Translations under genes and position numbers: made by a program
Shown: positions 17,577 to 26,054 of the stretch, one piece after another
Layout: every line of letters starts with the position of its first letter
Numbering within the stretch: position 1 is the stretch's first letter
NCBI RefSeq assembly: GCF_030053425.1
Contig: NZ_JASGBI010000001.1
Span: 62,001 to 126,000 of the forward strand
Source of the DNA: Lysobacter stagni
Lineage (GTDB): Bacteria > Pseudomonadota > Gammaproteobacteria > Xanthomonadales > Xanthomonadaceae
Direction of reading: 5' to 3'
DNA: 64,000 nt
The notes under the pieces: model-generated
What the model was told of the DNA's origin: nothing
What the model saw: only the letters and a program-made list of their open reading frames with translations
Database searches by the model: none

Positions 17577-18533
17577 TCAACGCTGCGACGCGACGGCCTC
17601 CGTGGGCGCATGCTCGACCCACTTCTCGAACACTGCGTCGATCTGCGCATCACGCACCTTCTTTCCGTCCTCGATCGAGCCGGCCTGCTCGAACAACGGA
17701 ATGATCATCGCCATGCCATCGACCTTGGTCTTCAGATGCACGCCCGGGGCCTGGCCCAGGAACCGCTCCCAGCGCGCGCGAACCTTCGCCCAGTACTCCT
17801 TCGTGGCATTCCAGTACGTGTAGGCCGGCTTGAAGTCGACCTCGGTGGTCTTCTGGTAATCGTTGAAACCGAACTCGCGCGCCAGTTCCACCTGCGTGCC
17901 GTCGGGCTTGCGCAACACCTTGGTGTTGAACTGCTCGTGCGTCCACCCGCCCGGCGTGAGCGTGTGCCGGTTCACGGCGCTGATCGCGTTGTAGTCGCTG
18001 CGCTTGGTGTATTCCCGGCGCGGCAGCGGACGCCAGCTGACGTCGCTGGTCCACATCGCCACGCCGTTGTCGTAGGTCCAGCGGCCGGTTCCGCAATAGC
18101 GCGGCGCATCGCTGACCTCGTACACGCATTGCGTCCAGGCACCCTGCGTGAGCGCAGCCGGGATCGAACGCAACTGCCAGGTCTGGTCGGCGCTGAACTC
18201 GAAACGCGTGGGCGCCTCGTATGTCCAGTCCTGGCGCCAGTGCTTGGTCACGTGCCCGCTCTTCTCGTCCACCAGCAGGTGCTGCAGGACGATCTTCGCC
18301 GGCGAGTCCTGCACCACGATCACCACCTCGTTGCCACCGCTGCGCATCGCCGGTTGGCGTTCGTAGCCCGGTTGCAGCAGGACGGTTTCATCGAACGCGA
18401 AGTCGACGAGGTATTCACCCTGCATCGCCAGGATGGACGTGCGATCGCGGGACGTGTCCGCGACGGGAGCGCCAACGGCGATACCGGGAATGATCAGGGC
18501 AAGCAGGGAAGCGGAGAGCAGGCGGATGTTCAT
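17577..18533 (-). CDS. DUF6607 family exported protein
   Basis: 318 residues with a signal peptide (residues 1-21, ending GIAVGA). Recognised as the DUF6607 family from its length and the conserved stretches DRTSILAMQGEYLVDFAFDET, KHWRQDWTYE, CVYEVSDAPRYCGTGRW and EYWAKVRARWE. The family's molecular role is unknown, but its genes recur beside heme or iron receptors, as here: it is third after hemP and the TonB-dependent receptor on the same strand, with a gap of about 60 bases. An outer-membrane or periplasmic accessory role in heme uptake is inferred. The bidirectional terminator closes the operon. Confidence 0.82.
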   Translation of the reverse strand: MNIRLLSASLLALIIPGIAVGAPVADTSRDRTSILAMQGEYLVDFAFDETVLLQPGYERQPAMRSGGNEVVIVVQDSPAKIVLQHLLVDEKSGHVTKHWRQDWTYEAPTRFEFSADQTWQLRSIPAALTQGAWTQCVYEVSDAPRYCGTGRWTYDNGVAMWTSDVSWRPLPRREYTKRSDYNAISAVNRHTLTPGGWTHEQFNTKVLRKPDGTQVELAREFGFNDYQKTTEVDFKPAYTYWNATKEYWAKVRARWERFLGQAPGVHLKTKVDGMAMIIPLFEQAGSIEDGKKVRDAQIDAVFEKWVEHAPTEAVASQR

Positions 18534-18592
18534 GGCTGGCTCGATTCGAGTGGAACGTTGAAGGGTGCGTGGCGCAAGGTGCATGGCCGGAA

Positions 18593-20893
18593 TCACCAGC
18601 TCACCGCGAGGCTTGCGCCGACGCTGCGGCCGGGTCTGGTGTAGCGGTCGAGCACGGTGCTGCTCGCGAGCGTGCCGGCCGGCACATCGCCCGCGTCCCA
18701 GTACTTGCGGTCGCCGAGGTTGAACACGCCGATGTCGAACACGGCACCCGGCGCGAAGTTCCAGTGGGCAAGCAGATCGAACACGCCGTAGCCCGGTATC
18801 TCGAACTGGTTGGCGGCCGGTAGCTCGTCCTTGCGGCCGGCGAAACGGCCGGCCAGTTCGACGCCCCACGTGTCGCGGTCGTAGGCGATGCCCAGCGTCG
18901 CGCGCAGTGGATCGATGGATGGCAGCGCTTCGTTCGTCGAGCGGTCTTCGCCCTTCGACCAGGCCACTGCGCCTTTGACCGACCAACCCGCGAAGGTCTC
19001 GTTGAGCATTCCCAGGTCCGCGCCGGCACGCGCTTCGAGGCCATGAATCTCGGCATCGGCGATGTTGCGCGACTGGAACACGATCAACGGGGTCTGCGGC
19101 GGCTGGCTCACCTGCACCGCCGACTCGATGAAATCGTCGTAACGGTTGTAGTATGCGGACACTTCCGCGTAGACGGCCTCACCCGAGAAGCGCAAACCCA
19201 GTTCCACCCCGTTGCTCGTTTCCGGCTTCAGGTCCGGGTTCGGGATGGCCGTGTAGCCGAACTGCAGATTGGTGAAACCCAGATTGACGTCGCTGTAGGG
19301 CGGCGCGCGGAAGCCATGCTGGTAGCCGCCGAACAGCGACCAGTCCTGAGTGAAGTGCCACACCGCGCCCAGCTTCGGCGACACGCTGGTCTCGCTCAGG
19401 TCCGACACGACCACGCCGGGATTGTCGCCGGCGAAGATGGGATCCAGTTCCGGGTCGAGCTTGTAGTAGTCCACGCGCACCGCGGGGATCAGGCGGAATT
19501 CGCCGTCCGCGAACGACATCTCGTCCTGCACGTACAGCGCGGCCTGCGAGGTCTGGCTGACCGGGAAGTCGCGCACCGGGAACGTGTCGGGCGAGATGAC
19601 GTTGCTCACCGTACCGGTGAGCAGGTTGGTCGCGCGACCGTCACGCTTCTGCCTGAAGTCGGTGCGCGTGAGTTCGACACCATAGGTGAAGGCATGGTCC
19701 ACGAAACCGGTGCGCAGGTCCTTGTGCAGAACCGCATCGAAGCCGGTCAGGCGCTGGTCGAAGTTGAACTCGCGCTCGCGCAGCACCGGATTGATCGCCA
19801 CGCCGTTGCGCAACGTGGCACGTTCTTCGCGTGTTCGCTGCGTCGTCTCGCTGTCCTGGCGATAGATCTGCCATTGCAGCGAATCGGCGAGCGCGGCGTC
19901 CAGCGATTCGATTTCATGCGCGAAGGCCACGCGCGCGCGGGTCTGGTGGTCGTCGCCCGTCTGCGATGCCACGCGTACCGACGGCGGCGCTCCCGGGATG
20001 GTGGACGTATCGCCGAGTGCGCTGAGCACGTCGGTCTCGACGCTGTCCTCGTTGCCTTCCACGGTCAGCTTGAAGCGCTGGTTCTGGCTGGGCGCGAAAA
20101 CCAGCTTGGCCAGCAAGCTGCGACCGTCACTGTCCTGCGGATTCGGTGCGGTGCGCGTGGCGCCACTGCTGCGGTTCTCGCCCATGTTCTCGCGCTCCTG
20201 GCCCTGGCGGTGGCCGACGGCCACCAGACCCGACCATCGCTCGCCACCGAACGCAGCGGTGGCGCTGCCGAACAGGCTGTTGTCCTCGCCGAGGTAGCCG
20301 AGCTTGAAACCGAAGTAGGCGTCCTTGCCTTCGCCGAGGTAGTCGGACGGATCCTTCGTGACGAACGAGACCACGCCGCCCAGTGCATCCGAGCCGTACA
20401 GCGCGCTGCCGGGGCCGCGCACCACCTCCACGGTCTTCAAGGTGTCCAGGTCTACGAAGTTGCGGTTGGCGTTTGAGAAGCTGCCGATGGAGAACGCGTC
20501 GGGCACCGCGACGCCGTCGGTCTCGATGCGCACGCGATTGCCGCCGAGCGCCCGGATGCGGATGTCGCCGATCCCGCCGAAGCGGCCCGCCCCACCGGTC
20601 ACGGTGATGCCCGGCTCGTAGCGGAACAGGTCTTTCAGATCGCGCACGAGTTCGCGATCCATGCGTTCGCGATCGATCGCGGTGACGACATTCGGCACAT
20701 CGTCCAGCGCGCGCTCGGTGCGCGTGGCGGTAACGACGATGCGGTCGAATTCGTTCATCGCGCCGGCCGCGGCCGCGGCAGCGACGAGGGATTGCGGATC
20801 GGTGCCGCCGTCGGGCGCGGCCTCGGCGGCGGCGCTCACCGCAGGAATGGCGAACAGGAGGGCAAGGGCAAGAGTGCTGGGAACGGGATGCAT
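18593..20893 (-). CDS. TonB-dependent receptor, heme/hemoglobin type
   Basis: 766 residues. Signal peptide (about 1-22), TonB box region with FDRIVVTATRTER (about 48-60), and plug domain from DVPNVVTAIDRERMDREL to about 190 with EVVRGPGSALYGSDALGGVV. A 22-strand barrel follows, ending in a terminal aromatic-type residue (LAVSW). The RELVRDLKDLFRYEPGI opening is typical of the hemoglobin/transferrin/lactoferrin receptor family (HmuR/HemR). The upstream hemP gene and Fur-type box support heme as ligand. The receptor imports heme across the outer membrane using TonB energy; no TonB, periplasmic binding protein or ABC transporter is encoded nearby. Confidence 0.92.
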   Translation of the reverse strand: MHPVPSTLALALLFAIPAVSAAAEAAPDGGTDPQSLVAAAAAAGAMNEFDRIVVTATRTERALDDVPNVVTAIDRERMDRELVRDLKDLFRYEPGITVTGGAGRFGGIGDIRIRALGGNRVRIETDGVAVPDAFSIGSFSNANRNFVDLDTLKTVEVVRGPGSALYGSDALGGVVSFVTKDPSDYLGEGKDAYFGFKLGYLGEDNSLFGSATAAFGGERWSGLVAVGHRQGQERENMGENRSSGATRTAPNPQDSDGRSLLAKLVFAPSQNQRFKLTVEGNEDSVETDVLSALGDTSTIPGAPPSVRVASQTGDDHQTRARVAFAHEIESLDAALADSLQWQIYRQDSETTQRTREERATLRNGVAINPVLREREFNFDQRLTGFDAVLHKDLRTGFVDHAFTYGVELTRTDFRQKRDGRATNLLTGTVSNVISPDTFPVRDFPVSQTSQAALYVQDEMSFADGEFRLIPAVRVDYYKLDPELDPIFAGDNPGVVVSDLSETSVSPKLGAVWHFTQDWSLFGGYQHGFRAPPYSDVNLGFTNLQFGYTAIPNPDLKPETSNGVELGLRFSGEAVYAEVSAYYNRYDDFIESAVQVSQPPQTPLIVFQSRNIADAEIHGLEARAGADLGMLNETFAGWSVKGAVAWSKGEDRSTNEALPSIDPLRATLGIAYDRDTWGVELAGRFAGRKDELPAANQFEIPGYGVFDLLAHWNFAPGAVFDIGVFNLGDRKYWDAGDVPAGTLASSTVLDRYTRPGRSVGASLAVSW

Positions 20894-21042
20894 GCGCGTA
20901 CTCGGAAGGACCGAGGCGGGCTGGCAGCCGTTGTGCGGCGAGCTTGCGTGCCTGGAGAGATAGATATGGAAAGGAGAAGGACGCGACCGGGCGGTCGCCG
21001 CACGCCGCCCTTCCCCAAGGGCTTGCGCGCAGTGCAGTGCGA

Positions 21043-21061
21043 CGCCGCCTGCGAGGCGGCG
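21043..21061. repeat. GC hairpin between hemP and the receptor gene
   Basis: A CGCCGCCTGCGAGGCGGCG palindrome just after the hemP stop. It has no T-run, so it more likely limits read-through or protects the upstream message than terminates it. Confidence 0.4.
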
Positions 21062-21072
21062 CCGGGGACCGG

Positions 21073-21288
21073 TTACTTGGTCAGGATCAGCTTGTCGTTA
21101 CGCGTATGGCGCAGGCGATAGACCTCGCCACCGTGGCGAATCAGCACTTCCCGCCCGCCGCGAAGCAGGTCGTCGCTGTCCACAAGGCCAGCCGCGAACG
21201 GCAGGCTCGGCGCTGCGACCGCGGCGATGGGCGGGGTCAGCAATTCGGAACGTGGCTTGAGCTGCAGCAGCGTGGGACGCAGTGACAT
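21073..21288 (-). CDS. hemP: Hemin uptake protein HemP
   Basis: 71 residues. The conserved C-terminal HemP signature is present: [20 protein letters not shown] followed by [10 protein letters not shown]. HemP proteins are small, iron-regulated and always encoded next to heme receptors. In some bacteria (HmuP) they act as regulators of the heme receptor operon, so the exact role is uncertain. The gene is first in the hemP-receptor-DUF6607 unit, 33 bases downstream of a Fur-type box. The N-terminal half is low-complexity and poorly conserved. Confidence 0.9.
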   Translation of the reverse strand: MSLRPTLLQLKPRSELLTPPIAAVAAPSLPFAAGLVDSDDLLRGGREVLIRHGGEVYRLRHTRNDKLILTK

Positions 21289-21320
21289 GGTCGTGGCTCG
21301 TTCGAGGGCTCACGACGGAT

Positions 21321-21339
21321 GATAATGATTCTCATTCAT
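21321..21339 (-). promoter_or_regulatory. Fur box upstream of hemP
   Basis: GATAATGATTCTCATTCAT matches the classical 19-bp Fur consensus (GATAATGATAATCATTATC) at 14 of 19 positions, with dyad symmetry. It lies 33-51 bases before the hemP start and about 11 bases past the stop of the upstream aldo/keto reductase gene. Iron-bound Fur would repress the heme operon here. Confidence 0.85.
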
Positions 21340-21349
21340 GAGTCAACCG

Positions 21350-22318
21350 TCAGCCGACGGCCGCCTCGACCCGCTGCCATTCGCCCTCGCCCACCCGCTG
21401 CGCCAGCTCCAGCGCCTCCAGGTTCTGCAGGAGTTGCTCGGGACGGCTCGCGCCGAGGATCACGCTGGAGACATGCGGATTGCGCAGGCACCAGGCGATC
21501 GCCAACGGCGCCGGCGCGATGCCCAGCTCGCTCGCCAATGCGACGAAGCGGCCCGCGCGTTCCACCCGTTCGCCTTCGCTGCCCAGCACGGTGCGCTGCA
21601 GCCAACCCAGGCCTTCGCGCCCCAGGCGCGCTTCGGTGGGCACACCGGCGTTGTACTTGCCGGTCAGCAACCCCGACGCCAGCGGCGACCAGGTCGTCGT
21701 ACCCAGACCCACCTCGGCGTAGAGCGGCGCGTACTCCAGTTCGACCCGTTCGCGATGCAGCAGGTTGTATTGCGGCTGCTCCATCGTCGGCGCATACCAG
21801 TTGCGCGCCCGGGCGATCTTGTGGGCCTCGCGGATCTGCGCCGCGGTCCATTCCGACGTGCCCCAGTACAGCACCTTGCCCTGGCGGATCAGCGCATCCA
21901 TCGCGCCCACGGTTTCCTCGATGGGCGTATCGGGATCGGGACGGTGGCAGTAGTAGAGGTCCAGGCAATCCACGCGCAGGCGCTTGAGTGCGGCGTGGCA
22001 GGCATCGGTCACGTGCTTGCGCGACAGGCCCTTCTGGGTCGGACCGGGTTCGGCCGCCGAGCCGAAGAAGACCTTGCTGGACACGCAGAATCCGTCGCGC
22101 GGCAGGCGCAGGTCGGCGATGACATCGCCCATCACCCGTTCGGCCTCGCCGTTGGCATAGCCCTCGGCGTTGTCGAAGAAATTGACGCCGTTGTCCCACG
22201 CTGCGGCGACGAGGTCGCGCGCAGTGGAGCGGCCGATCTGGGCGCCAAAGGTCAGCCAGGCGCCGAAGGAGACGGCCGAGAGCTGCAGGCCGGACGAGCC
22301 GAGGCGGCGGTATTGCAT
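21350..22318 (-). CDS. Aldo/keto reductase
   Basis: 322 residues, a full-length TIM-barrel aldo/keto reductase close to the potassium-channel-beta/YghZ group. The catalytic tetrad is visible: Asp49 and Tyr54 in FFDNAEGY, Lys82 in SSKVFFG and His125 in YYCHRPDPD. NADPH-binding residues lie in GASRPEQLLQNLEAL near the C-terminus. It reduces aldehydes or ketones, and the substrate is unknown. The start MQYRRLGSSGLQLS is the family start. Its 3' end almost touches the Fur box for hemP, but nothing links it to heme uptake. Confidence 0.92.
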   Translation of the reverse strand: MQYRRLGSSGLQLSAVSFGAWLTFGAQIGRSTARDLVAAAWDNGVNFFDNAEGYANGEAERVMGDVIADLRLPRDGFCVSSKVFFGSAAEPGPTQKGLSRKHVTDACHAALKRLRVDCLDLYYCHRPDPDTPIEETVGAMDALIRQGKVLYWGTSEWTAAQIREAHKIARARNWYAPTMEQPQYNLLHRERVELEYAPLYAEVGLGTTTWSPLASGLLTGKYNAGVPTEARLGREGLGWLQRTVLGSEGERVERAGRFVALASELGIAPAPLAIAWCLRNPHVSSVILGASRPEQLLQNLEALELAQRVGEGEWQRVEAAVG

Positions 22319-22392
22319 GGGGGGACGCTCCAGGGACAGTTCGGTTCAGTTTAGCCCTGCCCCTGTCATGGCCCGGCCTGTACAATGCGCGC

Positions 22393-22560
22393 ACTTCCTC
22401 CTCCGGGGAGTAGCCCATCCGCCCCAGCGGCGGAGAACCGACGTCAACACACTTGGCCCACAGGCCATGGCGCGGGAGCGGCAGTCAGCCGAAACACACG
22501 TGACGGCGAGCGACCACGGGCAAGACCGAAGGCAGGCGTCGCGTGAGCAACTGGCATGAG
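22393..22560 (+). promoter_or_regulatory. yybP-ykoY manganese riboswitch
   Basis: The leader has the conserved motif blocks in order: GGGGAGTAGCCC (22405-22416), a variable hairpin, CAACACACTTGGCC (22445-22458), a second variable hairpin, and ACGGCGAGC with CAAGACCGAAGGCAGGC (about 22503-22538). yybP-ykoY RNAs bind Mn2+; a Xanthomonas oryzae member was solved structurally. A TACAAT -10 element at 22381-22386 places the transcript start just before the aptamer. The downstream stretch 22560-22620 can form rival stems (TTTCGCG/CGCGAAA against GGGCCG/CGGCCC) close to the start codon, a plausible expression platform acting on translation or termination. Confidence 0.88.
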
Positions 22561-22623
22561 CCGGGTCGGGCCGCGTGGCGTTTGCCTTTCGCGTCCACGC
22601 GAAAGCCCGGCCCTGGAGTCGCA

Positions 22624-23202
22624 ATGGATCACTTCCCGCTGATGACGGCCGTCGTTTCGACCGGCACCGTCGCCCTCGCCGAAATCGGCGACAAAACCCA
22701 GCTCCTGGCACTGCTGCTGGCGGCGCGGTTCCGCAAGCCCTGGCCGATCGTGGGCGGCATCCTGGTCGCCACGCTGCTCAACCACGCGCTCGCCGGTTGG
22801 CTCGGCACACTGGTCGCGCAATGGTTGCAGCCGGAGGTGTTGCGCTGGGTGGTCGCCGCCAGTTTCCTGGCCGTGGCCTTGTGGACGCTGAAGCCGGACA
22901 AGCTCGACGACGCCGAAAGCGGCATCCCCGCGAAGGGCGCGTTCGTCGCCACCACCGTCGCCTTCTTCATTGCCGAGATCGGCGACAAGACGCAGATCGC
23001 CACGGTGCTTCTGGCGGCCAAGTACTCGCCGTTGTGGCAGGTGGTCGTGGGCACCACCGCGGGCATGCTGCTGGCGAACGTGCCGGTGGTGCTGCTGGGC
23101 AGCAAGCTGGCCGATCGCCTGCCGCTGAAGGCCGCGCGCTACACGGCTGCGGTGGTGTTCCTCGCACTGGCGGCCTGGGCGGCGATCCGCGGCATTGGGT
23201 GA
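22624..23202 (+). CDS. TMEM165/GDT1-family manganese exporter
   Basis: 192 residues with six predicted helices in two repeats. Each repeat carries the family motif EIGDKTQ (residues ~20-26 and ~120-126), whose acidic residues bind the cation. Members such as MneA of Vibrio export Mn2+. The Mn riboswitch directly upstream is strong independent support: excess Mn2+ would switch the gene on. The start at 22624 follows GGAG and lies after the riboswitch; an in-frame GTG at 22543 sits inside the aptamer and is rejected. The stop codon is the first three bases of a dispersed repeat. Confidence 0.93.
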   Translation: MDHFPLMTAVVSTGTVALAEIGDKTQLLALLLAARFRKPWPIVGGILVATLLNHALAGWLGTLVAQWLQPEVLRWVVAASFLAVALWTLKPDKLDDAESGIPAKGAFVATTVAFFIAEIGDKTQIATVLLAAKYSPLWQVVVGTTAGMLLANVPVVLLGSKLADRLPLKAARYTAAVVFLALAAWAAIRGIG

Positions 23203-23300
23203 GGCAGGCCGTCATGCGGCACTGCCGCGTGGCCTGCTGAACGCCCGGCCATGGATGGCCGGGCAGGGTGACCCGAAGCCGGTCGCGTGACGCCATGAAG
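23200..23300 (+). repeat. Dispersed double-hairpin repeat, copy A
   Basis: Begins at the TGA of the preceding gene with TGAGGCAGGCCG. It forms one hairpin (GCAGGCC with GGCCTGC) and a second perfect one (GCCCGGCCA with TGGCCGGGC), then ends near GACGCCATGAAGGGCAGCGAC. The same unit occurs after thiS at 52452, also starting at the stop codon. Confidence 0.8.
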
Positions 23301-23425
23301 GGCAGCGACAATCTCACCGACCGCTCGTGCCGCACCGCCCTTCCCCACCCTCCACCATCCAGCCCAAGCGCCACCCCGCCGCGCTATGCTCGGCGCGGCC
23401 GTCTACGGCCATCACGGGGGACGGG

Positions 23426-24562
23426 ATGCTCGGCACCGGTGGCAGGGTCCGCGATGTCATCGCCGCGTTGTTGGCGAGGCCGGACGAAATCATGCTGGAG
23501 ATCGGCGCCGGCGGCGAGCTGATGGTCGCGCGCCTGCGCGTGGTCATCGCCGCGATGCTGCTGGTGTTGCCGGTGGCGAACGCCCTGGGCGGCGGCAGCG
23601 TGAAGGACACCATGATCGGCCTGGCCGGCGCGATCCTGGTGAACGTGTTCGCCCACCTGTGGCTGTCGCTGGCACGGCGCCGGCGCTTGTTCCGCTGGTT
23701 GCCGTTCGCCTCATCGGCCTTCGACGTGACGGCCACGACGGTGCTGCTGATCCTGCTTGCCGCCGACCACCTGCCGGCGGGCCTGAACAACCTCACCGCG
23801 TGGTGCGGCTACGTGGTGGCCATCGTCCTTACCGCGCCGCGCAGCGATGGACGCATCGCTTTGTTCGCCGGCGCGCTGGCGATCGGGCAGTACGCGCTGC
23901 TGGTGCTGGCGGTGTTCGCCACGGCCGCCTCGCCCGAACAACTGATCTCCAGCGACTACGGCGCGATCACCTGGGCCGGGCAGGCTCAGCGCGTGCTGCT
24001 GTTGATGATCTTCACCCTGATCACCGCGATGGTGGTCTACCGCATGCAGCGCCTGGTGGAGATGTCCGGCACTGACGGCCTCACGCGCCTGCCCAATCGC
24101 ACCTGGCTGATGTACCGCGTGCCGCGCCTGTTCGACAGCGTCCGCCATGACGGCGACAGCCTGACCCTGGCGCTCATCGACCTGGACCACTTCCGGCGCA
24201 TCAACGAAAGTCACGGCCACCACGCCGGCGACCGCGCCCTGCGTCACGTGGTCGCGGTGCTGCGCGAGCTGTCCGAGCCGGGGGAATGGCTGGTGCGCAT
24301 CGGTGGCGAGGAGTTCGTGCTGCTGCTGCGCAAACCCATCGGCACGGCGTGGGAACGCGTGGACGCGATCCGCCGGGGTCTTGGGGAACGCCCGTTCGAA
24401 CCCGAGCGCGGCGCGGACAACGTCGCGCTGAGTTTCAGCGCCGGCCTGGCGGGCTTCCCGCACGAGGGCACGGACCTCTCCCGCCTGCTGCGCCGGGCCG
24501 ACGGCCGCCTGCAACAGGCCAAGCTGCAGGGCCGCAATCGGGTCGTCGCCCGCGACGGCTGA
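23426..24562 (+). CDS. Membrane-bound diguanylate cyclase (GGDEF)
   Basis: 378 residues from the ATG at 23426. About six membrane helices occupy residues 35-205. The GGDEF domain starts near residue 215 (GTDGLTRLPNRTWL) and has the active-site GGEEF at residues 293-297, plus the metal-binding DLDHFRRINES. It should synthesise cyclic di-GMP from GTP. The RxxD inhibitory site five residues before GGEEF is absent. The membrane part is not a named sensor domain. An upstream in-frame extension to 23327 lies over the repeat-flanking region and has no ribosome-binding site. Confidence 0.9.
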   Translation: MLGTGGRVRDVIAALLARPDEIMLEIGAGGELMVARLRVVIAAMLLVLPVANALGGGSVKDTMIGLAGAILVNVFAHLWLSLARRRRLFRWLPFASSAFDVTATTVLLILLAADHLPAGLNNLTAWCGYVVAIVLTAPRSDGRIALFAGALAIGQYALLVLAVFATAASPEQLISSDYGAITWAGQAQRVLLLMIFTLITAMVVYRMQRLVEMSGTDGLTRLPNRTWLMYRVPRLFDSVRHDGDSLTLALIDLDHFRRINESHGHHAGDRALRHVVAVLRELSEPGEWLVRIGGEEFVLLLRKPIGTAWERVDAIRRGLGERPFEPERGADNVALSFSAGLAGFPHEGTDLSRLLRRADGRLQQAKLQGRNRVVARDG

Positions 24563-24754
24563 GGCTGGACCGCGCGGTTCCCCCACCCCGCCAGCGCCGC
24601 GAGCCCGGGATGGACGCGGCCACCGTGCGGGCCGGCGCGCGCAGCGTAAACTAGCGCCGCCGCAGCCATGACCCGCCCCCGCAGGGACCAGGGCCGCATA
24701 CCTTTCGACGACAACGACTCGCTGCCGGCCGCCGGTTGCAATGGGGAGAACTGA

Positions 24755-26053
24755 GTGGAAGCCATTACCCGGGTGGCCTTTGGCCTGTTTGGTCTTGCTG
24801 TGCTTGTCGGCATCGCGTGGCTGGCCTCGAACAACCGCCGTCGCGTGGACTGGAAGCTGGTCGCCACGGGCGTGAGCCTGCAGATCGCCTTCGCCGCACT
24901 CGTGCTGCTGGTGCCGGGCGGCAAGGACGCGTTCGACGCGATCGGCCACGGCTTCGTGAAAGTGCTCAGCTTCGTCGGCGAGGGCTCGAAGTTCATCTTC
25001 GGCAGCCTGATGGACGTGAACACCTACGGCTTCATCTTCGCCTTCCAGGTGCTGCCCACCATCATCTTCTTCGCCGCACTGATGGGCGTGCTGTATCACC
25101 TGGGCGTGATGCAGGCGGTCGTGCGTGCGATGGCGTGGGTGATCACCAAGGTCATGCGCGTGTCCGGCGCGGAAACCACCAGCGTCTGCGCCAGCGTCTT
25201 CATCGGCCAGACCGAGGCGCCGCTGACGGTGCGCCCCTATATCCCGAAGATGACCGAGTCGGAGCTGATCACGATGATGATCGGCGGCATGGCGCACATC
25301 GCCGGCGGCGTGCTCGCCGCGTACGTGGGCATGCTGGGCGGCGGCGATCCGGAACAGCAGGCGTTCTACGCCAAGCATCTGCTGGCGGCGTCGATCATGG
25401 CCGCGCCGGCCACGCTGGTCATCGCCAAGATCCTCGTGCCCGAAACCGGTGAACCGCTCACCCGCGGCACCGTGAAGATGGAAGTGGAGAAGAACACCGC
25501 CAACATCATCGATGCCGCTGCTGCGGGCGCCGGTGACGGCCTGCGCCTGGCGTTGAACATCGGCGCGATGCTGCTGGCCTTCATCGCACTGATCGCGCTG
25601 GTCAACTGGCCGTTGACCTGGCTGGGCGACGTGACCGGCATTTCCGCCGCGATCGGCAAGCCGTTCGACCTGGCCACCATCTTCGGCTACGCCCTCGCGC
25701 CGCTGGCGTGGGTGATCGGCACGCCGTGGCAGGACGCCCCGGTCGTGGGCAGCCTGATCGGCCAGAAGGTCGTCATCAATGAATTTGTCGCGTACCTGCA
25801 GCTGGCCGACATCGTCAATGGCAAGGTCGCCGGTGTGACGCTGACCGACCAGGGCCGCCTGATCGCCACCTACGCGCTGTGCGGCTTCGCCAACTTCAGC
25901 TCGATCGCGATCCAGATCGGCGGCATCGGCGGCCTCGCCCCGGAACGTCGACAGGACCTGGCCCGCTTCGGCCTGCGCGCGGTGCTGGGCGGCTCGATCG
26001 CCACCTTCATGACGGCAACGATCGCCGGCGTGCTGACCTGGTTCGGCAGCTGA
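24755..26053 (+). CDS. Concentrative nucleoside transporter (NupC/CNT)
   Basis: 432 residues, about ten helices. CNT hallmarks are visible: GFIFAFQVLPTIIFFAALMG, the substrate-binding GQTEAPLTVRPYI (about 155-167) and ICGFANFSSIAIQIGGIGG-like sequence near the C-terminus (LCGFANFSSIAIQIGGIG). It imports nucleosides with a proton or sodium ion. The start is a GTG nine bases after GGGGAG. The ribokinase gene begins one base after the stop, and together the pair suggests uptake of nucleosides and use of the ribose moiety. Confidence 0.94.
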   Translation: MEAITRVAFGLFGLAVLVGIAWLASNNRRRVDWKLVATGVSLQIAFAALVLLVPGGKDAFDAIGHGFVKVLSFVGEGSKFIFGSLMDVNTYGFIFAFQVLPTIIFFAALMGVLYHLGVMQAVVRAMAWVITKVMRVSGAETTSVCASVFIGQTEAPLTVRPYIPKMTESELITMMIGGMAHIAGGVLAAYVGMLGGGDPEQQAFYAKHLLAASIMAAPATLVIAKILVPETGEPLTRGTVKMEVEKNTANIIDAAAAGAGDGLRLALNIGAMLLAFIALIALVNWPLTWLGDVTGISAAIGKPFDLATIFGYALAPLAWVIGTPWQDAPVVGSLIGQKVVINEFVAYLQLADIVNGKVAGVTLTDQGRLIATYALCGFANFSSIAIQIGGIGGLAPERRQDLARFGLRAVLGGSIATFMTATIAGVLTWFGS

Positions 26054-26054
26054 C

